From assembly GCA_937924905.1 (NCBI GenBank), contig CALDUK010000001.1:174140-238139 (forward strand): a DNA stretch of 64,000 bases, written 5' to 3'. This document shows, piece after piece, positions 47,238 to 57,037 of the stretch (its first letter is position 1; every line of letters starts with the position of its first letter). The position numbers were made by a program, and so were the translations under genes. A model generated the notes under the pieces. The model searched no databases. It had not been told where the DNA came from and worked only from the letters and a program-made list of their open reading frames with translations. The stretch comes from an uncultured Paracoccaceae bacterium. GTDB taxonomy: Bacteria; Pseudomonadota; Alphaproteobacteria; Rhodobacterales; Rhodobacteraceae.

Positions 47238-48080
47238 ATGTCGGACGAAAAGGCACCGATCATAATCAAACGCAAAAAGGTCATTGCGGGCGGCCACCAC
47301 GGTGGCGCCTGGAAAGTGGCCTATGCGGACTTTGTGACTGCGATGATGGCCTTCTTTTTGTTGATGTGGCTTTTGGGCGCGACAACCGAAAAGCAGCGCA
47401 AAGGGATTGCGGACTATTTCCACCCGACCATCCCGGTCAACAAAGTATCCGGCGGCGGCGATGGGGCGTTTGGCGGTGATAGTGTTTTCACGCAGAACAC
47501 CTTGGCTAAAAACGGAACCGGCGCTGGTTTGACCGTACAGTCAAACCCGTCGCAATCGCAGGGTGAAAACGGTGTTGACCCCGAGGCGGGCGAAGATACG
47601 GCGAACAAAAACGGTGATGCCGGGCTTGAAGACATTGCCGCAAAGCTGACCGGTCAGGCCGGTGAAAGCATGGTCAGCGACCTTATGCAGCGCCATGTGA
47701 TTACCAAGCTGACGGACGAAGGATTAATCGTTGAAGTTTTCGATATCCCTGACGCACCGCTGTTTACCGGCGACGCAACGCCGTCGCCCGCTTTGCAGGA
47801 TGTTTTGCGCGCCATTGTCGAAGTGTTCCGGCTGGCGACAAATGATATCGCGGTTCAGGGCCATACTGCCGCAGTCCCGTTTGCGGCCCGCGAAAACCCT
47901 GTTTGGGAACAATCCTCGGCCCGCGCGCAAGCGGTGAGAAGATTGCTGGAAGACGGCGGGATTCCGTCGGACCGCATGCAACGGATCGCGGGTTTTGCCG
48001 ATCGCAAACCGGTGGCGAAGGATGTGCTGTCGATCCGAAATAACCGGATCGAGATCATCTTGCTTAGGCATATGCTCTGA
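47238..48080 (+). CDS. motB: Flagellar motor protein MotB
   Basis: Stator subunit anchoring the proton channel to peptidoglycan. The 280-residue protein has a basic N-terminus (IIKRKKVIAGGHHGGAWKVA), a transmembrane helix YADFVTAMMAFFLLMWLLGA whose Asp is the expected proton-binding residue, a Gly/Asp-rich linker with plug-like region, and an OmpA-type domain (IEVFDIPDAPLFTGDA, AVQGHTAAVPFA, RAQAVRRLLEDGG). Start at 47238 has AGGAG nearby. motA is not adjacent. First gene of a short rightward flagellar set. Confidence 0.92.
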   Translation: MSDEKAPIIIKRKKVIAGGHHGGAWKVAYADFVTAMMAFFLLMWLLGATTEKQRKGIADYFHPTIPVNKVSGGGDGAFGGDSVFTQNTLAKNGTGAGLTVQSNPSQSQGENGVDPEAGEDTANKNGDAGLEDIAAKLTGQAGESMVSDLMQRHVITKLTDEGLIVEVFDIPDAPLFTGDATPSPALQDVLRAIVEVFRLATNDIAVQGHTAAVPFAARENPVWEQSSARAQAVRRLLEDGGIPSDRMQRIAGFADRKPVAKDVLSIRNNRIEIILLRHML

Positions 48081-48169
48081 ACTTTCGTGTCGGATTTTAA
48101 ATGTTAGCTGCGCATTAAGGCCGATGTCTTAGGGATGCGCAGGGGCAATAGCAGCAGAAAGGCTGATAC

Positions 48170-49477
48170 ATGACAATTTCATCTTCGCTGAACGCAGGCG
48201 TGGCAGGACTGGCAACGAATGCCAGCCGTTTGGCGACGATTGCGGACAACATCGCAAACTCGTCCACCTATGGGTACAAGCGGGCGGTGGCAGATTTTTC
48301 GTCCCTTGTCATCGAAGGCGGCGATGGCACTTATTCTGCGGGCGGTGTTCAGGTGACGACGCAGCGCATGGTGGATCAGCCGGGGTCGTTGGTATCGACT
48401 TCGAACGCAACAGATCTTGCCGTTCGTGGGCAGGGCTTTTTGCCGGTTACCACGGAAAGCTCTCTGCTCAATTCCATTGGCGACTATCCATTGTATCTGG
48501 CGACAACGGGATCTTTCCGCACAGATGAAGACGGGTTTCTTCGCACGTCGTCCGGCGTGACCCTGATGGGTTGGCCTGCCGAACCGGACGGAACCATTCC
48601 CACCTATGCACGTGATACAGGCGACGGCTTGGAACCGGTGCAAATCAATGTGAACCAGTTTACGTCCGAACCGACCACCCTGATTTCACTGGGCGTCAAC
48701 CTGCCAGCGACGGAAACAGAATTCGGGGCAGGTGGCGGGACACTGCCTTTGTCAGTCGAATACTTCGACAACCTGGGCACGTCGCAAAGCATCAATATCT
48801 CTTTCACGCCAACCGTATCGGCCATTGCCGGTGATCTGTCGAACACCTGGACGATGGTAATGACGGATTCGGCGCTGGGCGGCGCAACGATTGGCGAATA
48901 CACGATCGAATTCGACGAAACGACCGGATCGGGCGGCACGATTTCATCTGTGGCCGCTGTGTCAGGTGGCGCGTATGACCCGTTGACCGGCCAGTTCACC
49001 GTTACCGCAGACCGGGGTGACATCACCTTCGATATCGGGGCGGTTGGCACCGGCGATGGGCTGACCCAACTGTCGGATACGTTCGCGCCAACATCGATTT
49101 CGAAAGATGGCTCGCCTGTGGGGAACCTGATTTCGGTTGATGTTGATGCAAACGGCTTTGTCATGGCCAATTTCGATATTGGGATCACGCGGACGATCTA
49201 TCAAATCCCGCTAATCTACGTGTCGAACCCCAACGGTCTGAACGCAGAAGACAACCAGATCTACAGTTCTTCCGAAAGCAGTGGGTCAGTTTTCCTTTGG
49301 GACGCGGCCGATGGTCCGACGGGGGATATCGTTTCTTATGCGCTTGAAGAAAGCGCCACCGATGTTGCGGGTGAATTGACCCGACTAATCCAAACCCAGC
49401 GCGCCTATTCGTCGAACGCAAAGGTCATCCAGACCGTCGACGAGATGCTGCAGGAAACCACCAATATCAAACGGTAA
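48170..49477 (+). CDS. flgE: Flagellar hook protein FlgE
   Basis: Structural protein of the hook. The 435-residue product has the N-terminal rod/hook motif SSLNAGVAGLATNASRLATI followed by ADNIANSSTYGYKRA, then AVRGQGFLPVTT, and the C-terminal coiled-coil half ELTRLIQTQRAYSSNAKVIQ followed by TVDEMLQETTNIKR. These flank beta domains (LGVNLPATETEFG and so on), giving the layout of alphaproteobacterial FlgE. No signal peptide, as expected for flagellar type III export. Follows motB after 89 bp and precedes flgK by 6 bp. Confidence 0.95.
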   Translation: MTISSSLNAGVAGLATNASRLATIADNIANSSTYGYKRAVADFSSLVIEGGDGTYSAGGVQVTTQRMVDQPGSLVSTSNATDLAVRGQGFLPVTTESSLLNSIGDYPLYLATTGSFRTDEDGFLRTSSGVTLMGWPAEPDGTIPTYARDTGDGLEPVQINVNQFTSEPTTLISLGVNLPATETEFGAGGGTLPLSVEYFDNLGTSQSINISFTPTVSAIAGDLSNTWTMVMTDSALGGATIGEYTIEFDETTGSGGTISSVAAVSGGAYDPLTGQFTVTADRGDITFDIGAVGTGDGLTQLSDTFAPTSISKDGSPVGNLISVDVDANGFVMANFDIGITRTIYQIPLIYVSNPNGLNAEDNQIYSSSESSGSVFLWDAADGPTGDIVSYALEESATDVAGELTRLIQTQRAYSSNAKVIQTVDEMLQETTNIKR

Positions 49478-49483
49478 CACGCG

Positions 49484-50941
49484 ATGAGCATATCGACCAC
49501 TCTTGGAAATGCCCTGACCGGCCTTGCGGCAGCATCCCGCGGGGCGCAGGTGATCAGTTCGAATGTTGCCAATGCGACAACCGAAGGGTACGCGCGCCGC
49601 GAAATCGAATTGAGCGCACGCGTAACCGGGGGTGCCGGAACCGGGGTGCAGGTCGATAGTGTCACGCGCATCGTCGATGAAAACACGCTGCGCGAGTTGC
49701 GTTTGGCCAAGTCAGCAGTCGGTTTTGCCGATGAACCCGCGGCATTTCTGAAGTCAGTGCTGGATCACATTGGTCAGCCCGATGCGCCGTCCAGCCTGAC
49801 GGCGCAGGTGTCAGGGTTGGAAGCTGCTTTGCTGGCAGCCACATCGCGACCAGAAAGCGATGCGCGGTTGAACGCAGCCGTTGATGCGGCTGTTGGGCTT
49901 GCGCGCAAGCTGAATGACGTATCGGACCATGTACAAACGCGCCGCGTTGATGCCGATCGGTCGATTGATCTCTCGGTTGAGCGATTGAACACTTCGCTGG
50001 AACAAATTGCCGAGCTGAACGAACAAATTCTGCGCGCCCAAGGGTCAAACCGCGACAATCCAAGCCTCTTGGATAGCCGGCAACGGCTTGTTGATGAAGT
50101 TTCTGATCTTGTACCCATCCGGCAATTGCCACGCGATAACGGCACTGTCGCGCTTTACACAATGAACGGTGCACTACTGGTCGACGCCCGCCCGGCGACT
50201 TTTGGCTTCGAGCGAACCGAACCAATCATCGCCGACATGACCCAGGCCAGCGGAGCTTTGTCTGGGTTGACGCTGAATGGCGAACCGATCCAGACCGCCG
50301 GTGACTATAGTCCGATAGCGGGGGGGCGTCTTTCAGGCCTGTTCCAGGTGCGGGACGAAATAAGCGTTGCATTGCAAAGTGACCTTGACGCAATGGCGCA
50401 CGACCTGGTGTCAAGGTTTGAAGACCCAACGCTGGACACAACGTTGACCGCTGGCGATCCGGGGCTTTTCACCGATCGTGGGTCCAGTCTTGATCTAACC
50501 AATATTGTGGGTCTGGCGGGGCGTATCAGCGTAAACGAAGCTGTGCTGCCAGCTGCTGGCGGGGCCGCCACGCGATTGCGCGACGGTCTTGGCGCGGGAA
50601 CACCCGGTCCTGTCGGCGATGCCGCATTGTTAGAAGGTTTGGTTGACAGGCTGCAAGATGCCAGACCGGCCGTCGGCGGAACCTTATCACCCACATCCCG
50701 ATCTGTCTCGGACTTGGCGGGCGACGTTCTTTCCTTGGTTGGTCAGGACCTAAGCTCGAGAAACAGTCGCCTTTCCTTCGAACAAGGCCGTCTTGAAGGG
50801 CTGCAAGACGCGATGCTGGCGCAAGGTGTTGATACGGACCAGGAGCTACAAAAACTGCTTCTGATCGAACAGGCCTATGCCGCCAATGCGCGGGTCGTAC
50901 AGACGGCTGACGAACTTCTTCAACTGCTGATTGGACTGTAG
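49484..50941 (+). CDS. flgK: Hook-associated protein FlgK
   Basis: First hook-filament junction protein, 485 residues. The N-terminus has SISTTLGNALTGLAAASRGA followed by QVISSNVANATTEGYARREI; the C-terminus has FEQGRLEGLQDAMLAQGVDT followed by DQELQKLLLIEQAYAANARV, the expected paired coiled coils. The central region is variable (YSPIAGGRLSGLFQVRDEIS is the conserved core). Two bases separate it from flgL. Size fits compact alphaproteobacterial FlgK. Confidence 0.94.
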   Translation: MSISTTLGNALTGLAAASRGAQVISSNVANATTEGYARREIELSARVTGGAGTGVQVDSVTRIVDENTLRELRLAKSAVGFADEPAAFLKSVLDHIGQPDAPSSLTAQVSGLEAALLAATSRPESDARLNAAVDAAVGLARKLNDVSDHVQTRRVDADRSIDLSVERLNTSLEQIAELNEQILRAQGSNRDNPSLLDSRQRLVDEVSDLVPIRQLPRDNGTVALYTMNGALLVDARPATFGFERTEPIIADMTQASGALSGLTLNGEPIQTAGDYSPIAGGRLSGLFQVRDEISVALQSDLDAMAHDLVSRFEDPTLDTTLTAGDPGLFTDRGSSLDLTNIVGLAGRISVNEAVLPAAGGAATRLRDGLGAGTPGPVGDAALLEGLVDRLQDARPAVGGTLSPTSRSVSDLAGDVLSLVGQDLSSRNSRLSFEQGRLEGLQDAMLAQGVDTDQELQKLLLIEQAYAANARVVQTADELLQLLIGL

Positions 50942-50943
50942 TC

Positions 50944-51951
50944 ATGGCAATTCAGAATGTCGGAGACCTTGCGACCAGTTTCCAACTTCGCCGCGACACC
51001 GGCCAAGTCAAAGCAGATCTCGTGCGGTTAACCGGAGAACTTTCCAGCGGTGTGGTCAGTGACAGGGTCTCGCATTTCAAAGGGGATTTCAGCCCTCTGG
51101 CCAGTCTGGAAAATGGCCTGGCCCGCATGGATGCTTACAGGTCGGTGATTGCTGATTTCGACCTGTTCGTGTCAACCCAGCAATCGGCCATCAATACGCT
51201 TCGCGATCTTGGGCAAGTTTCCAACACGTTCCTGGCGCTTCCCGATGCTGCGAATGATACGCTTATCACCAACGCGGGTGCGGACGCGCTCTCGCGGTTT
51301 GAGGCCGCTATTCGTGGTCTGAACACACAGGTTGCCGGCCGGTCGGTCTTTTCGGGCATAGAAACCAATCAACCGGCAGTGGCGGACGCCGATGCTTTGC
51401 TTTCTGCCTTGGAAGCCGAAATTTTGGGGGCGGGGGCCGTGACCGCGGACGATGTGGACACAACGGTGGCGGCCTGGTTTGACCCGGGCGGAGGATTTGA
51501 CACCACAGGCTATCTGGGCGGCGCAGCGTCGACGACATCAATCCAGCTTTCAGATGGCGAAACAGCAAGGGTTTCGATCACCGCCGAAGATGGCGCTATT
51601 CGGGAATACCTGTCGTCGCTCGCGATGGGCGCGCTTCTGGGCCGGGATGTTCTGGATGGAAACTTGCAGGAACAGGGTGTTCTTGCGCGCCGAACGGGGG
51701 AAAGGCTGAATGCAGCAAATGATCAGCTGGTCTCGCTGCAATCGTCAATTGGAACGGTTCAGGCACAGGTTGAACGCGCAACCGTTGAAGTCGCGACAGA
51801 AGCAGACAGTTTGAAAATAACAAAAGCCCGCCTTGTCGAAGTCGATCCTTATCAAATTGCGATAGAGCTTCAGAATTCGGAAACGCGGTTGCAGTCGATT
51901 TATACAATGACCGCCCGCCTGTCGCGCCTTTCGTTGGTAGAATATCTATGA
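50944..51951 (+). CDS. flgL: Hook-associated protein FlgL (HAP3)
   Basis: Second junction protein between hook and filament, 335 residues, flagellin-like. N-terminal helix NVGDLATSFQLRRDTGQVKA (then DLVRLTGELSSGV) and C-terminal helix LQNSETRLQSIYTMTARLSR match flagellin-type coiled coils; FEAAIRGLNTQVAGRSVFSG is characteristic of FlgL. Overlaps flgI by four bases. Confidence 0.9.
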   Translation: MAIQNVGDLATSFQLRRDTGQVKADLVRLTGELSSGVVSDRVSHFKGDFSPLASLENGLARMDAYRSVIADFDLFVSTQQSAINTLRDLGQVSNTFLALPDAANDTLITNAGADALSRFEAAIRGLNTQVAGRSVFSGIETNQPAVADADALLSALEAEILGAGAVTADDVDTTVAAWFDPGGGFDTTGYLGGAASTTSIQLSDGETARVSITAEDGAIREYLSSLAMGALLGRDVLDGNLQEQGVLARRTGERLNAANDQLVSLQSSIGTVQAQVERATVEVATEADSLKITKARLVEVDPYQIAIELQNSETRLQSIYTMTARLSRLSLVEYL

Positions 51952-53054
51952 TGCGGTGTTTGTTTTTCATTCTGTCGATTGTCTTTTGGCACACCAGCCT
52001 TGCATTCGCGTCCGACGTTCGCATCAAGGATCTTGTTGAATTTGACGGGGTTCGCGGCAACGATCTTGTCGGATACGGCCTGGTTGTGGGCCTGAATGGC
52101 ACCGGTGACGGCATACGCAACGCGCCCTTTACCGAAGACATTATGTCCAACATCCTGGAACGGCTGGGTGTCAACGTCACGGGTGAACAGTTCCGCCCCA
52201 GAAATGTCGCAGCTGTGCTTGTGACCGCCGAACTGCCGCCATTCGCGCGGGCAGGCGGCCGTATTGATGTGACAGTCTCTGCCATCGGTGATGCCAAAAG
52301 CCTTCTTGGTGGCACACTTATCATGACGCCTTTGAATGCTGCTGACGGATTGATCTATGCCGTGGGGCAAGGTGCCGTGATTGCCGGCGGCGCATCTGTT
52401 GAAGGCGATGCGGGCAGCGTTGTTCAGGGTGTGCCAACGGCAGGTGTCATCCCTGGCGGCGCGCGCGTTGAACGCGAAGTTGCCTTTGATTTTGGTGCGA
52501 TGCGCGAGTTGAGGCTGGCGTTGCGGACGCCTGATTTTACGACGGCGGGGCGGATCGAAAAGAAGGTGAACAACGCGTTTGGCCGGCATGTCGCACGTAT
52601 GCTCGATTCCGGCACTGTTTTGATCAGCATTGACGCCACGGGTTTGCCGTCCCCCGCCCATGCGTTGGGGTTCATCGAAAACCTCGCGGTCGAACCTGAA
52701 CGCCGCGCAAAAATCGTTGTTGATCAAAGATCCGGCACGATTGTTTTGGGCGAGGATGTGCGTGTGTCCCGCGTCGCGGTTAGCCAAGGCAACTTGACGC
52801 TTCGCATTGAGGAAGAACCGATTGTCGTCCAACCCAATCCATTCACGACAGGCGAAACGATAGTGGTGCCAAGAACCCGCGCCGCGATTGAGGAAGAACC
52901 GGGTCTTGCCATGGCAGAAATTCCCGAAGGTACGACACTTTCGGAAGTGGTCGCAGGCCTCAACGCCTTGGGCGTTTCGCCGCGCGACATGATCGATATT
53001 CTAAAGACAATGAAGGCAGCTGGCGCATTGCATGCCGAATTCATCGTGCGCTGA
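51948..53054 (+). CDS. flgI: Flagellar P-ring protein FlgI
   Basis: Periplasmic P-ring protein that bushes the rod in the peptidoglycan layer. The 368-residue product has a Sec signal (MMRCLFFILSIVFWHTSLAF) and the mature start SDVRIKDLVEFDGVRGNDLV followed by GYGLVVGLNGTGDG, then VGAVVTAELPPFARAGGRID-like block (AVLVTAELPPFARAGGRIDV), SLLGGTLIMTPL, and the ending LNALGVSPRDMIDILKTMKA. Full length. It is the last flagellar gene here; no flgH, flgA or motA follows, only a gene-poor stretch. Confidence 0.95.
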   Translation: MMRCLFFILSIVFWHTSLAFASDVRIKDLVEFDGVRGNDLVGYGLVVGLNGTGDGIRNAPFTEDIMSNILERLGVNVTGEQFRPRNVAAVLVTAELPPFARAGGRIDVTVSAIGDAKSLLGGTLIMTPLNAADGLIYAVGQGAVIAGGASVEGDAGSVVQGVPTAGVIPGGARVEREVAFDFGAMRELRLALRTPDFTTAGRIEKKVNNAFGRHVARMLDSGTVLISIDATGLPSPAHALGFIENLAVEPERRAKIVVDQRSGTIVLGEDVRVSRVAVSQGNLTLRIEEEPIVVQPNPFTTGETIVVPRTRAAIEEEPGLAMAEIPEGTTLSEVVAGLNALGVSPRDMIDILKTMKAAGALHAEFIVR

Positions 53055-53713
53055 AGACACATGACAGGCTTACCTTATGGCTATGAACTGTCGATGTAGA
53101 TTCATGAAGGCACTGTTGGGTCAGATACAAAAATTGGAAGGGTCGCCAGTTTTGACCTTGGCTCATATCTGACGCGGGCGATCCCCAATCTGAGGTGTTG
53201 TGATCTGCTATTTTTTGAAACGTCCGATGCGTCCAAGCTGGCCTATTTTCAAGCGGGGTCGCCACGACGATGGGAGGATGCTGTTTCAACGATTTGGAAT
53301 AGGACCATGGCTCCAAAAAGGGGCCGTGTAAGCCCTTGGAAACAAGACCATAGGGCTATTGATGGAACATCCGATAGGAGTGACGGCTAGCCGATCAACA
53401 CCGTAAGCTCGGTATGAGTGCTGCGACATTACTCGAGTGGCGATCAAACCATGGCGGGATAGAGGTGTCTTGCGTGAAACGGTTCGGGATTTTTCAAATG
53501 AACCCAGGCTGTCCTAACGTCAAAATTTTATCGGACGAATTCGTCCTTGTGCTTTCGACTTGCCGCCTGCATTTGATCTCAAAAAAGTTGATCGACATGT
53601 GTCATAGCTTAAAGACAACGTTCAAAAAAATGCCTTACGGTGCTTTTTCGGTGACCCCTTCAAATCTATTGTGATGATCTGGGTAAGGGCGCAAAGAGGG
53701 AGAGCCATCTCGC
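53055..53713. other. Gene-poor stretch between flgI and the heme oxygenase
   Basis: No recognisable gene in 659 bp. One plus-strand frame stays open without a start from 53100 to about 53390, beginning IHEGTVGSDTKIGRV, and may be a decayed gene; I do not recognise it. A 14-bp palindrome GGACGAATTCGTCC lies at 53533-53546. Base composition seems lower in GC than neighbours. Likely a recombination joint between the flagellar set and the phytochrome region. Confidence 0.4.
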
Positions 53714-54280
53714 GTGGGGCAGAATTTTCGGCACGTTCTGAGGGATCAGACGCGCGGTCCGCATGACCGCGTGGATACTGCTATTTCGGGTTTCGATATT
53801 CAATCACGAGAGGGGCTGCGCGCGTTTTTTCGGATGCATGGCGCGTGTTTTGAAGCAATGCTGCTTCGCGCTGAGGCAGACAGCGCTTCGTCCAAAATGC
53901 TGCGTGACATGATCTTGCGCATACGGGTCGACCTTGACTGTCTTGGCAGTTCGCTTGGTGTTGTGGCGTTTGGCCTGCCCGACGACATCGACCCACTTGC
54001 GATGGACTACGTGCTTGAAGGTTCTCGGCTAGGGTCAAAGGTTTTGCAAAAAAGGTGGTCTGCTTCGACTGACCGAACTGTTGCTCAGGCGCGCGCGTAT
54101 TTTTCAATGCCGGTCGACAAGCAGCGGTGGCAAACTGTGTGTGCCAAGCTGGCAGAGGTTCCTTTGAATACGACGTTGGCACATGGCATTACGCTGGATG
54201 TTGAGTGCCTTTTCACTCTGTTTCAGGATGCGGCTCTGAGCGAAGCGCGGACCATTCGGTTGGCAAAGGAAGCCTTATGA
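53714..54280 (+). CDS. bphO: Biliverdin-forming heme oxygenase (phytochrome-associated)
   Basis: Opens heme to biliverdin, the chromophore of the bacteriophytochrome encoded next. The 188-residue protein starts MGQNFRHVLRDQTRGPHDRV, where His17 is the expected heme ligand (L-R-x-x-T-R-x-x-H). AMDYVLEGSRLGSKVL matches the distal-helix motif Y-V-L-E-G-S-x-L-G-G typical of the BphO subgroup, with the final Gly changed to Ser. Start is GTG preceded by GGGAGA. It overlaps bphP by four bases, so chromophore synthesis and apoprotein are coupled. Confidence 0.9.
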   Translation: MGQNFRHVLRDQTRGPHDRVDTAISGFDIQSREGLRAFFRMHGACFEAMLLRAEADSASSKMLRDMILRIRVDLDCLGSSLGVVAFGLPDDIDPLAMDYVLEGSRLGSKVLQKRWSASTDRTVAQARAYFSMPVDKQRWQTVCAKLAEVPLNTTLAHGITLDVECLFTLFQDAALSEARTIRLAKEAL

Positions 54281-56874
54281 CACAGCAAGATGATCGATCA
54301 AATGCCGCTGCCGACACTGTCGACCTGACAAATTGCGACCGAGAGCCTATCCATATTCTGGGCCACGTTCAGGGCTATGGGTGCTTAATTTCCACGTCAT
54401 CTGATCTGATGGTCAATCACCTATCCGAAAATTGCTTTGAACTTCTTGGGATCAAGCCAGAAAGCACCATTGGTCAAAAGCTGACCGAGGTGCTGAAGCC
54501 GCAGACGGTACATGACCTGGTCTCCAAGCTTCAGGTCAGCTCGGTCGGGGCCGGAATAGGGCGTCTCTTTGGATATGAAGTGTTCGGTGATGGCCGCTTG
54601 TTCGATATTTCGGTCCATCGGTCGGGGAACTCGTTCGTCTTTGAATTTGAACCAAGACGAGGCGAGAAGTGGAACGATGACCTTGAAGTCGTGCAGCCGA
54701 TGATCGCGCGGGTTAAAAAGCGGGATACAGTCGCCGAGGCGGCGGATACGGCAGCAATGGCACTTAAGGCTCTGTCGGGTTTCGATCGTGTGATGGTGTA
54801 TCAATTTGCCGCCGATGGTTCAGGCGAAGTGATTGCAGAGAAGCTGGAAACGGGAATGGAGCCGTTCCTGAACCTGCGCTATCCAGCCAGCGACATCCCA
54901 AAGCAAGCGCGCGAGCTGTACAAGCGCAGCACCTTGCGCCTGATCGCAGATGTGGATGGCCCGGTTTCTCGGCTGGTGCCCCAGCAAAACCCAATTGGCG
55001 AGCCCCTTGATTTATCGCTTTCTGTGACGCGCGCGGTGTCGCCGATCCATCTGGAATATTTGCGCAACATGGGTGTTGCCGCGTCAATGTCGGTTTCGAT
55101 CCTTAAGGATGGTGAATTGTGGGGTATGTTTGCCTGTCATCATCAAACCCCCCGATATGTTGACTATGCACGACGGACGGCCATTGAGTTGTTTGCTCAG
55201 TTTTTCTCGTACGAGCTTACCCGAAAAGTGGAAGCGCATATTCGTGAAGAAGAGCTTCAGGCGCGTGAGCTGCATGACCGCTTGATGATGCGTCTTTCCT
55301 CGGGTGGCAGCCTGATCGAAAATTTCGATGTGGCCGCGGAAGACTTGTCTCACATCGTTCCGAATGACGGCATTGCGATATATTCGGAAGGCGTCTACGC
55401 GACCTCTGGGTCGGTCGTGACGGAAGACGAGTTCAAGCCATTGGCGCGCTTTCTGAATACGGCACCCACAGGTCAGGTTTTTTCCACCGACCGGCTTGTC
55501 GAGATCTATCCGGCCGCTGAAGGTTTTGTTGATCGGGTCGTCGGGATTGTGGCAGTGCCGATTTCGCGCACACCGCGCGATTACATTGTGTTTTTCCGCC
55601 GTGAAATTGCGCGCTCGGTTCGGTGGGCGGGAAACCCGCAAAAACCGGTCGAGGTCGGACCGAACGGCACGAGGCTGACACCGCGTAAAAGTTTCGCAGC
55701 CTGGACCGAGATGGTGCGGAACACATCTGCCCCGTGGTTGGAGCGCGAGTTGCGCGCGGCGGAATCGTTGCGCGTTTCACTGATCGAGATTGTGCTAAAG
55801 CTGACGGATGAGGCAAATGCGGATCGTCAGAAGGCGGCGCAAAAACAGGAACTTCTTATTGCAGAGCTGAACCACAGGGTTCGGAACATTTTGAACCTGA
55901 TCCAAGGCTTGATTTCACAAAGCAAACAGGGTGCCCCGACAGTTGAAGCTTATACCCGTGTCCTGGATTCACGGGTGCAATCGCTGGCGCGCGCGCATGA
56001 TCAATTGACGCGACAGGAATGGTCACCCGCAGCGCTGCGTGATCTGGTGAACGTCGAGGTTGATGCGTTTCTGAATGGTCAGAAAGACCGGTTGGTGGTT
56101 TCCGGTGCGGCACCTCTGTTGGAGCCATCTGCGTTTTCGACCATGGCGTTGGTAATCCACGAATTGGTTACGAACTCGGCTAAATACGGCGCCTTTACTG
56201 ATCGGTCGGGTAAAGTTTTCGTTGACTTGTCGATGAACAACGACGGGGATCTGCGGATTGAGTGGCGCGAAAAGGGCGGGCCGCCTGTTCAGCCTCCGAT
56301 GCGCAAAGGCTTTGGCACGACGGTCATCGAAAAGACCGTGCCGTTCGAACTGAAAGGTACCGTTGAAACGCGGTATAAATTGACCGGGTTCGAAGCCGAT
56401 ATCGTGCTACCCGGCAAGTATGTTTCGCAAGGCGTTCCCAGCGAACTGTCTGCGGTGGCAGAACTAGACGTTGATACCATTGATGATCGAACCGTTGATT
56501 TGTCCGGTGTTGGAAAGACATTGGTTTTGGAAGACAATCTGGTGATCGCGCTGGATGCGGTTGAGATGTTGTCAGAAATGGGGATCGAAAACGTGCAGCT
56601 CGCCAGTTCTATTGTCGAGGCACAAGCGGTTCTAAAGCGCGATGACTTTGGGCTGGCCTTGATAGACGTTCATTTGGGCGACGAAACCTCGCTGACAGTG
56701 GCGCAAACGCTGAGCGAACGAGGCGTGCCGTTTGTCTTGGCAACCGGATACGGCGACGTGCAGGCGATTATATCTGAATTCCCAAGTGCGCCGATCGTGC
56801 AGAAGCCCTTTATTGTCGACAACGTTCGTAAAGCGCTTGTGCAAGCTGTTCATGACAAAGGTTCATCGCGCTAA
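54277..56874 (+). CDS. bphP: Bacteriophytochrome histidine kinase (HWE type) with fused receiver
   Basis: Red/far-red photoreceptor, 865 residues. Cys20 (DLTNCDREPIHILGH) is the biliverdin attachment site, followed by a PAS domain (to about 130), a GAF domain with DIP at 206-208, His258 (SPIHLEYLRNMG) and ACHH at 286-289, and a PHY domain with tongue motif PRKSF (469-473). The kinase has phospho-His533 in ELNHRVRNILN, N-box HELVTNSAKYGAF and EWRE, the HWE-family signature. A C-terminal receiver has Asp797 (LIDVHLG) and Lys843. The start overlaps bphO (ATGA); the longer frame upstream is rejected. The receiver makes it a hybrid; HWE kinases often feed the general stress response. Confidence 0.95.
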   Translation: MTQQDDRSNAAADTVDLTNCDREPIHILGHVQGYGCLISTSSDLMVNHLSENCFELLGIKPESTIGQKLTEVLKPQTVHDLVSKLQVSSVGAGIGRLFGYEVFGDGRLFDISVHRSGNSFVFEFEPRRGEKWNDDLEVVQPMIARVKKRDTVAEAADTAAMALKALSGFDRVMVYQFAADGSGEVIAEKLETGMEPFLNLRYPASDIPKQARELYKRSTLRLIADVDGPVSRLVPQQNPIGEPLDLSLSVTRAVSPIHLEYLRNMGVAASMSVSILKDGELWGMFACHHQTPRYVDYARRTAIELFAQFFSYELTRKVEAHIREEELQARELHDRLMMRLSSGGSLIENFDVAAEDLSHIVPNDGIAIYSEGVYATSGSVVTEDEFKPLARFLNTAPTGQVFSTDRLVEIYPAAEGFVDRVVGIVAVPISRTPRDYIVFFRREIARSVRWAGNPQKPVEVGPNGTRLTPRKSFAAWTEMVRNTSAPWLERELRAAESLRVSLIEIVLKLTDEANADRQKAAQKQELLIAELNHRVRNILNLIQGLISQSKQGAPTVEAYTRVLDSRVQSLARAHDQLTRQEWSPAALRDLVNVEVDAFLNGQKDRLVVSGAAPLLEPSAFSTMALVIHELVTNSAKYGAFTDRSGKVFVDLSMNNDGDLRIEWREKGGPPVQPPMRKGFGTTVIEKTVPFELKGTVETRYKLTGFEADIVLPGKYVSQGVPSELSAVAELDVDTIDDRTVDLSGVGKTLVLEDNLVIALDAVEMLSEMGIENVQLASSIVEAQAVLKRDDFGLALIDVHLGDETSLTVAQTLSERGVPFVLATGYGDVQAIISEFPSAPIVQKPFIVDNVRKALVQAVHDKGSSR

Positions 56875-57037
56875 ATCTGCTGAAGCATCATGTATAGGAC
56901 TTTGGTTTCCGAGTTTCTTATCCGCTGGGCAGGAGCACAACTTTGCTATGAGCCGGGCGGAATACGCCGCGATCCTTCAATGTGGCCGGCGGTAGAATTT
57001 AATCTATGTTAACGTCATTAAGGCTTGGGATATACTT

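Noticed and set aside
53041..53316. Minus-strand frame of 91 codons after flgI
   Set aside because: No ribosome-binding site, no family similarity, overlaps the flgI end; composition looks non-coding.
53359..53388. GGAAC at 53365 before the heme oxygenase gene as EcfG promoter
   Set aside because: No CGTT-like element at 16-17 bases and it lies about 350 bp from the start codon.
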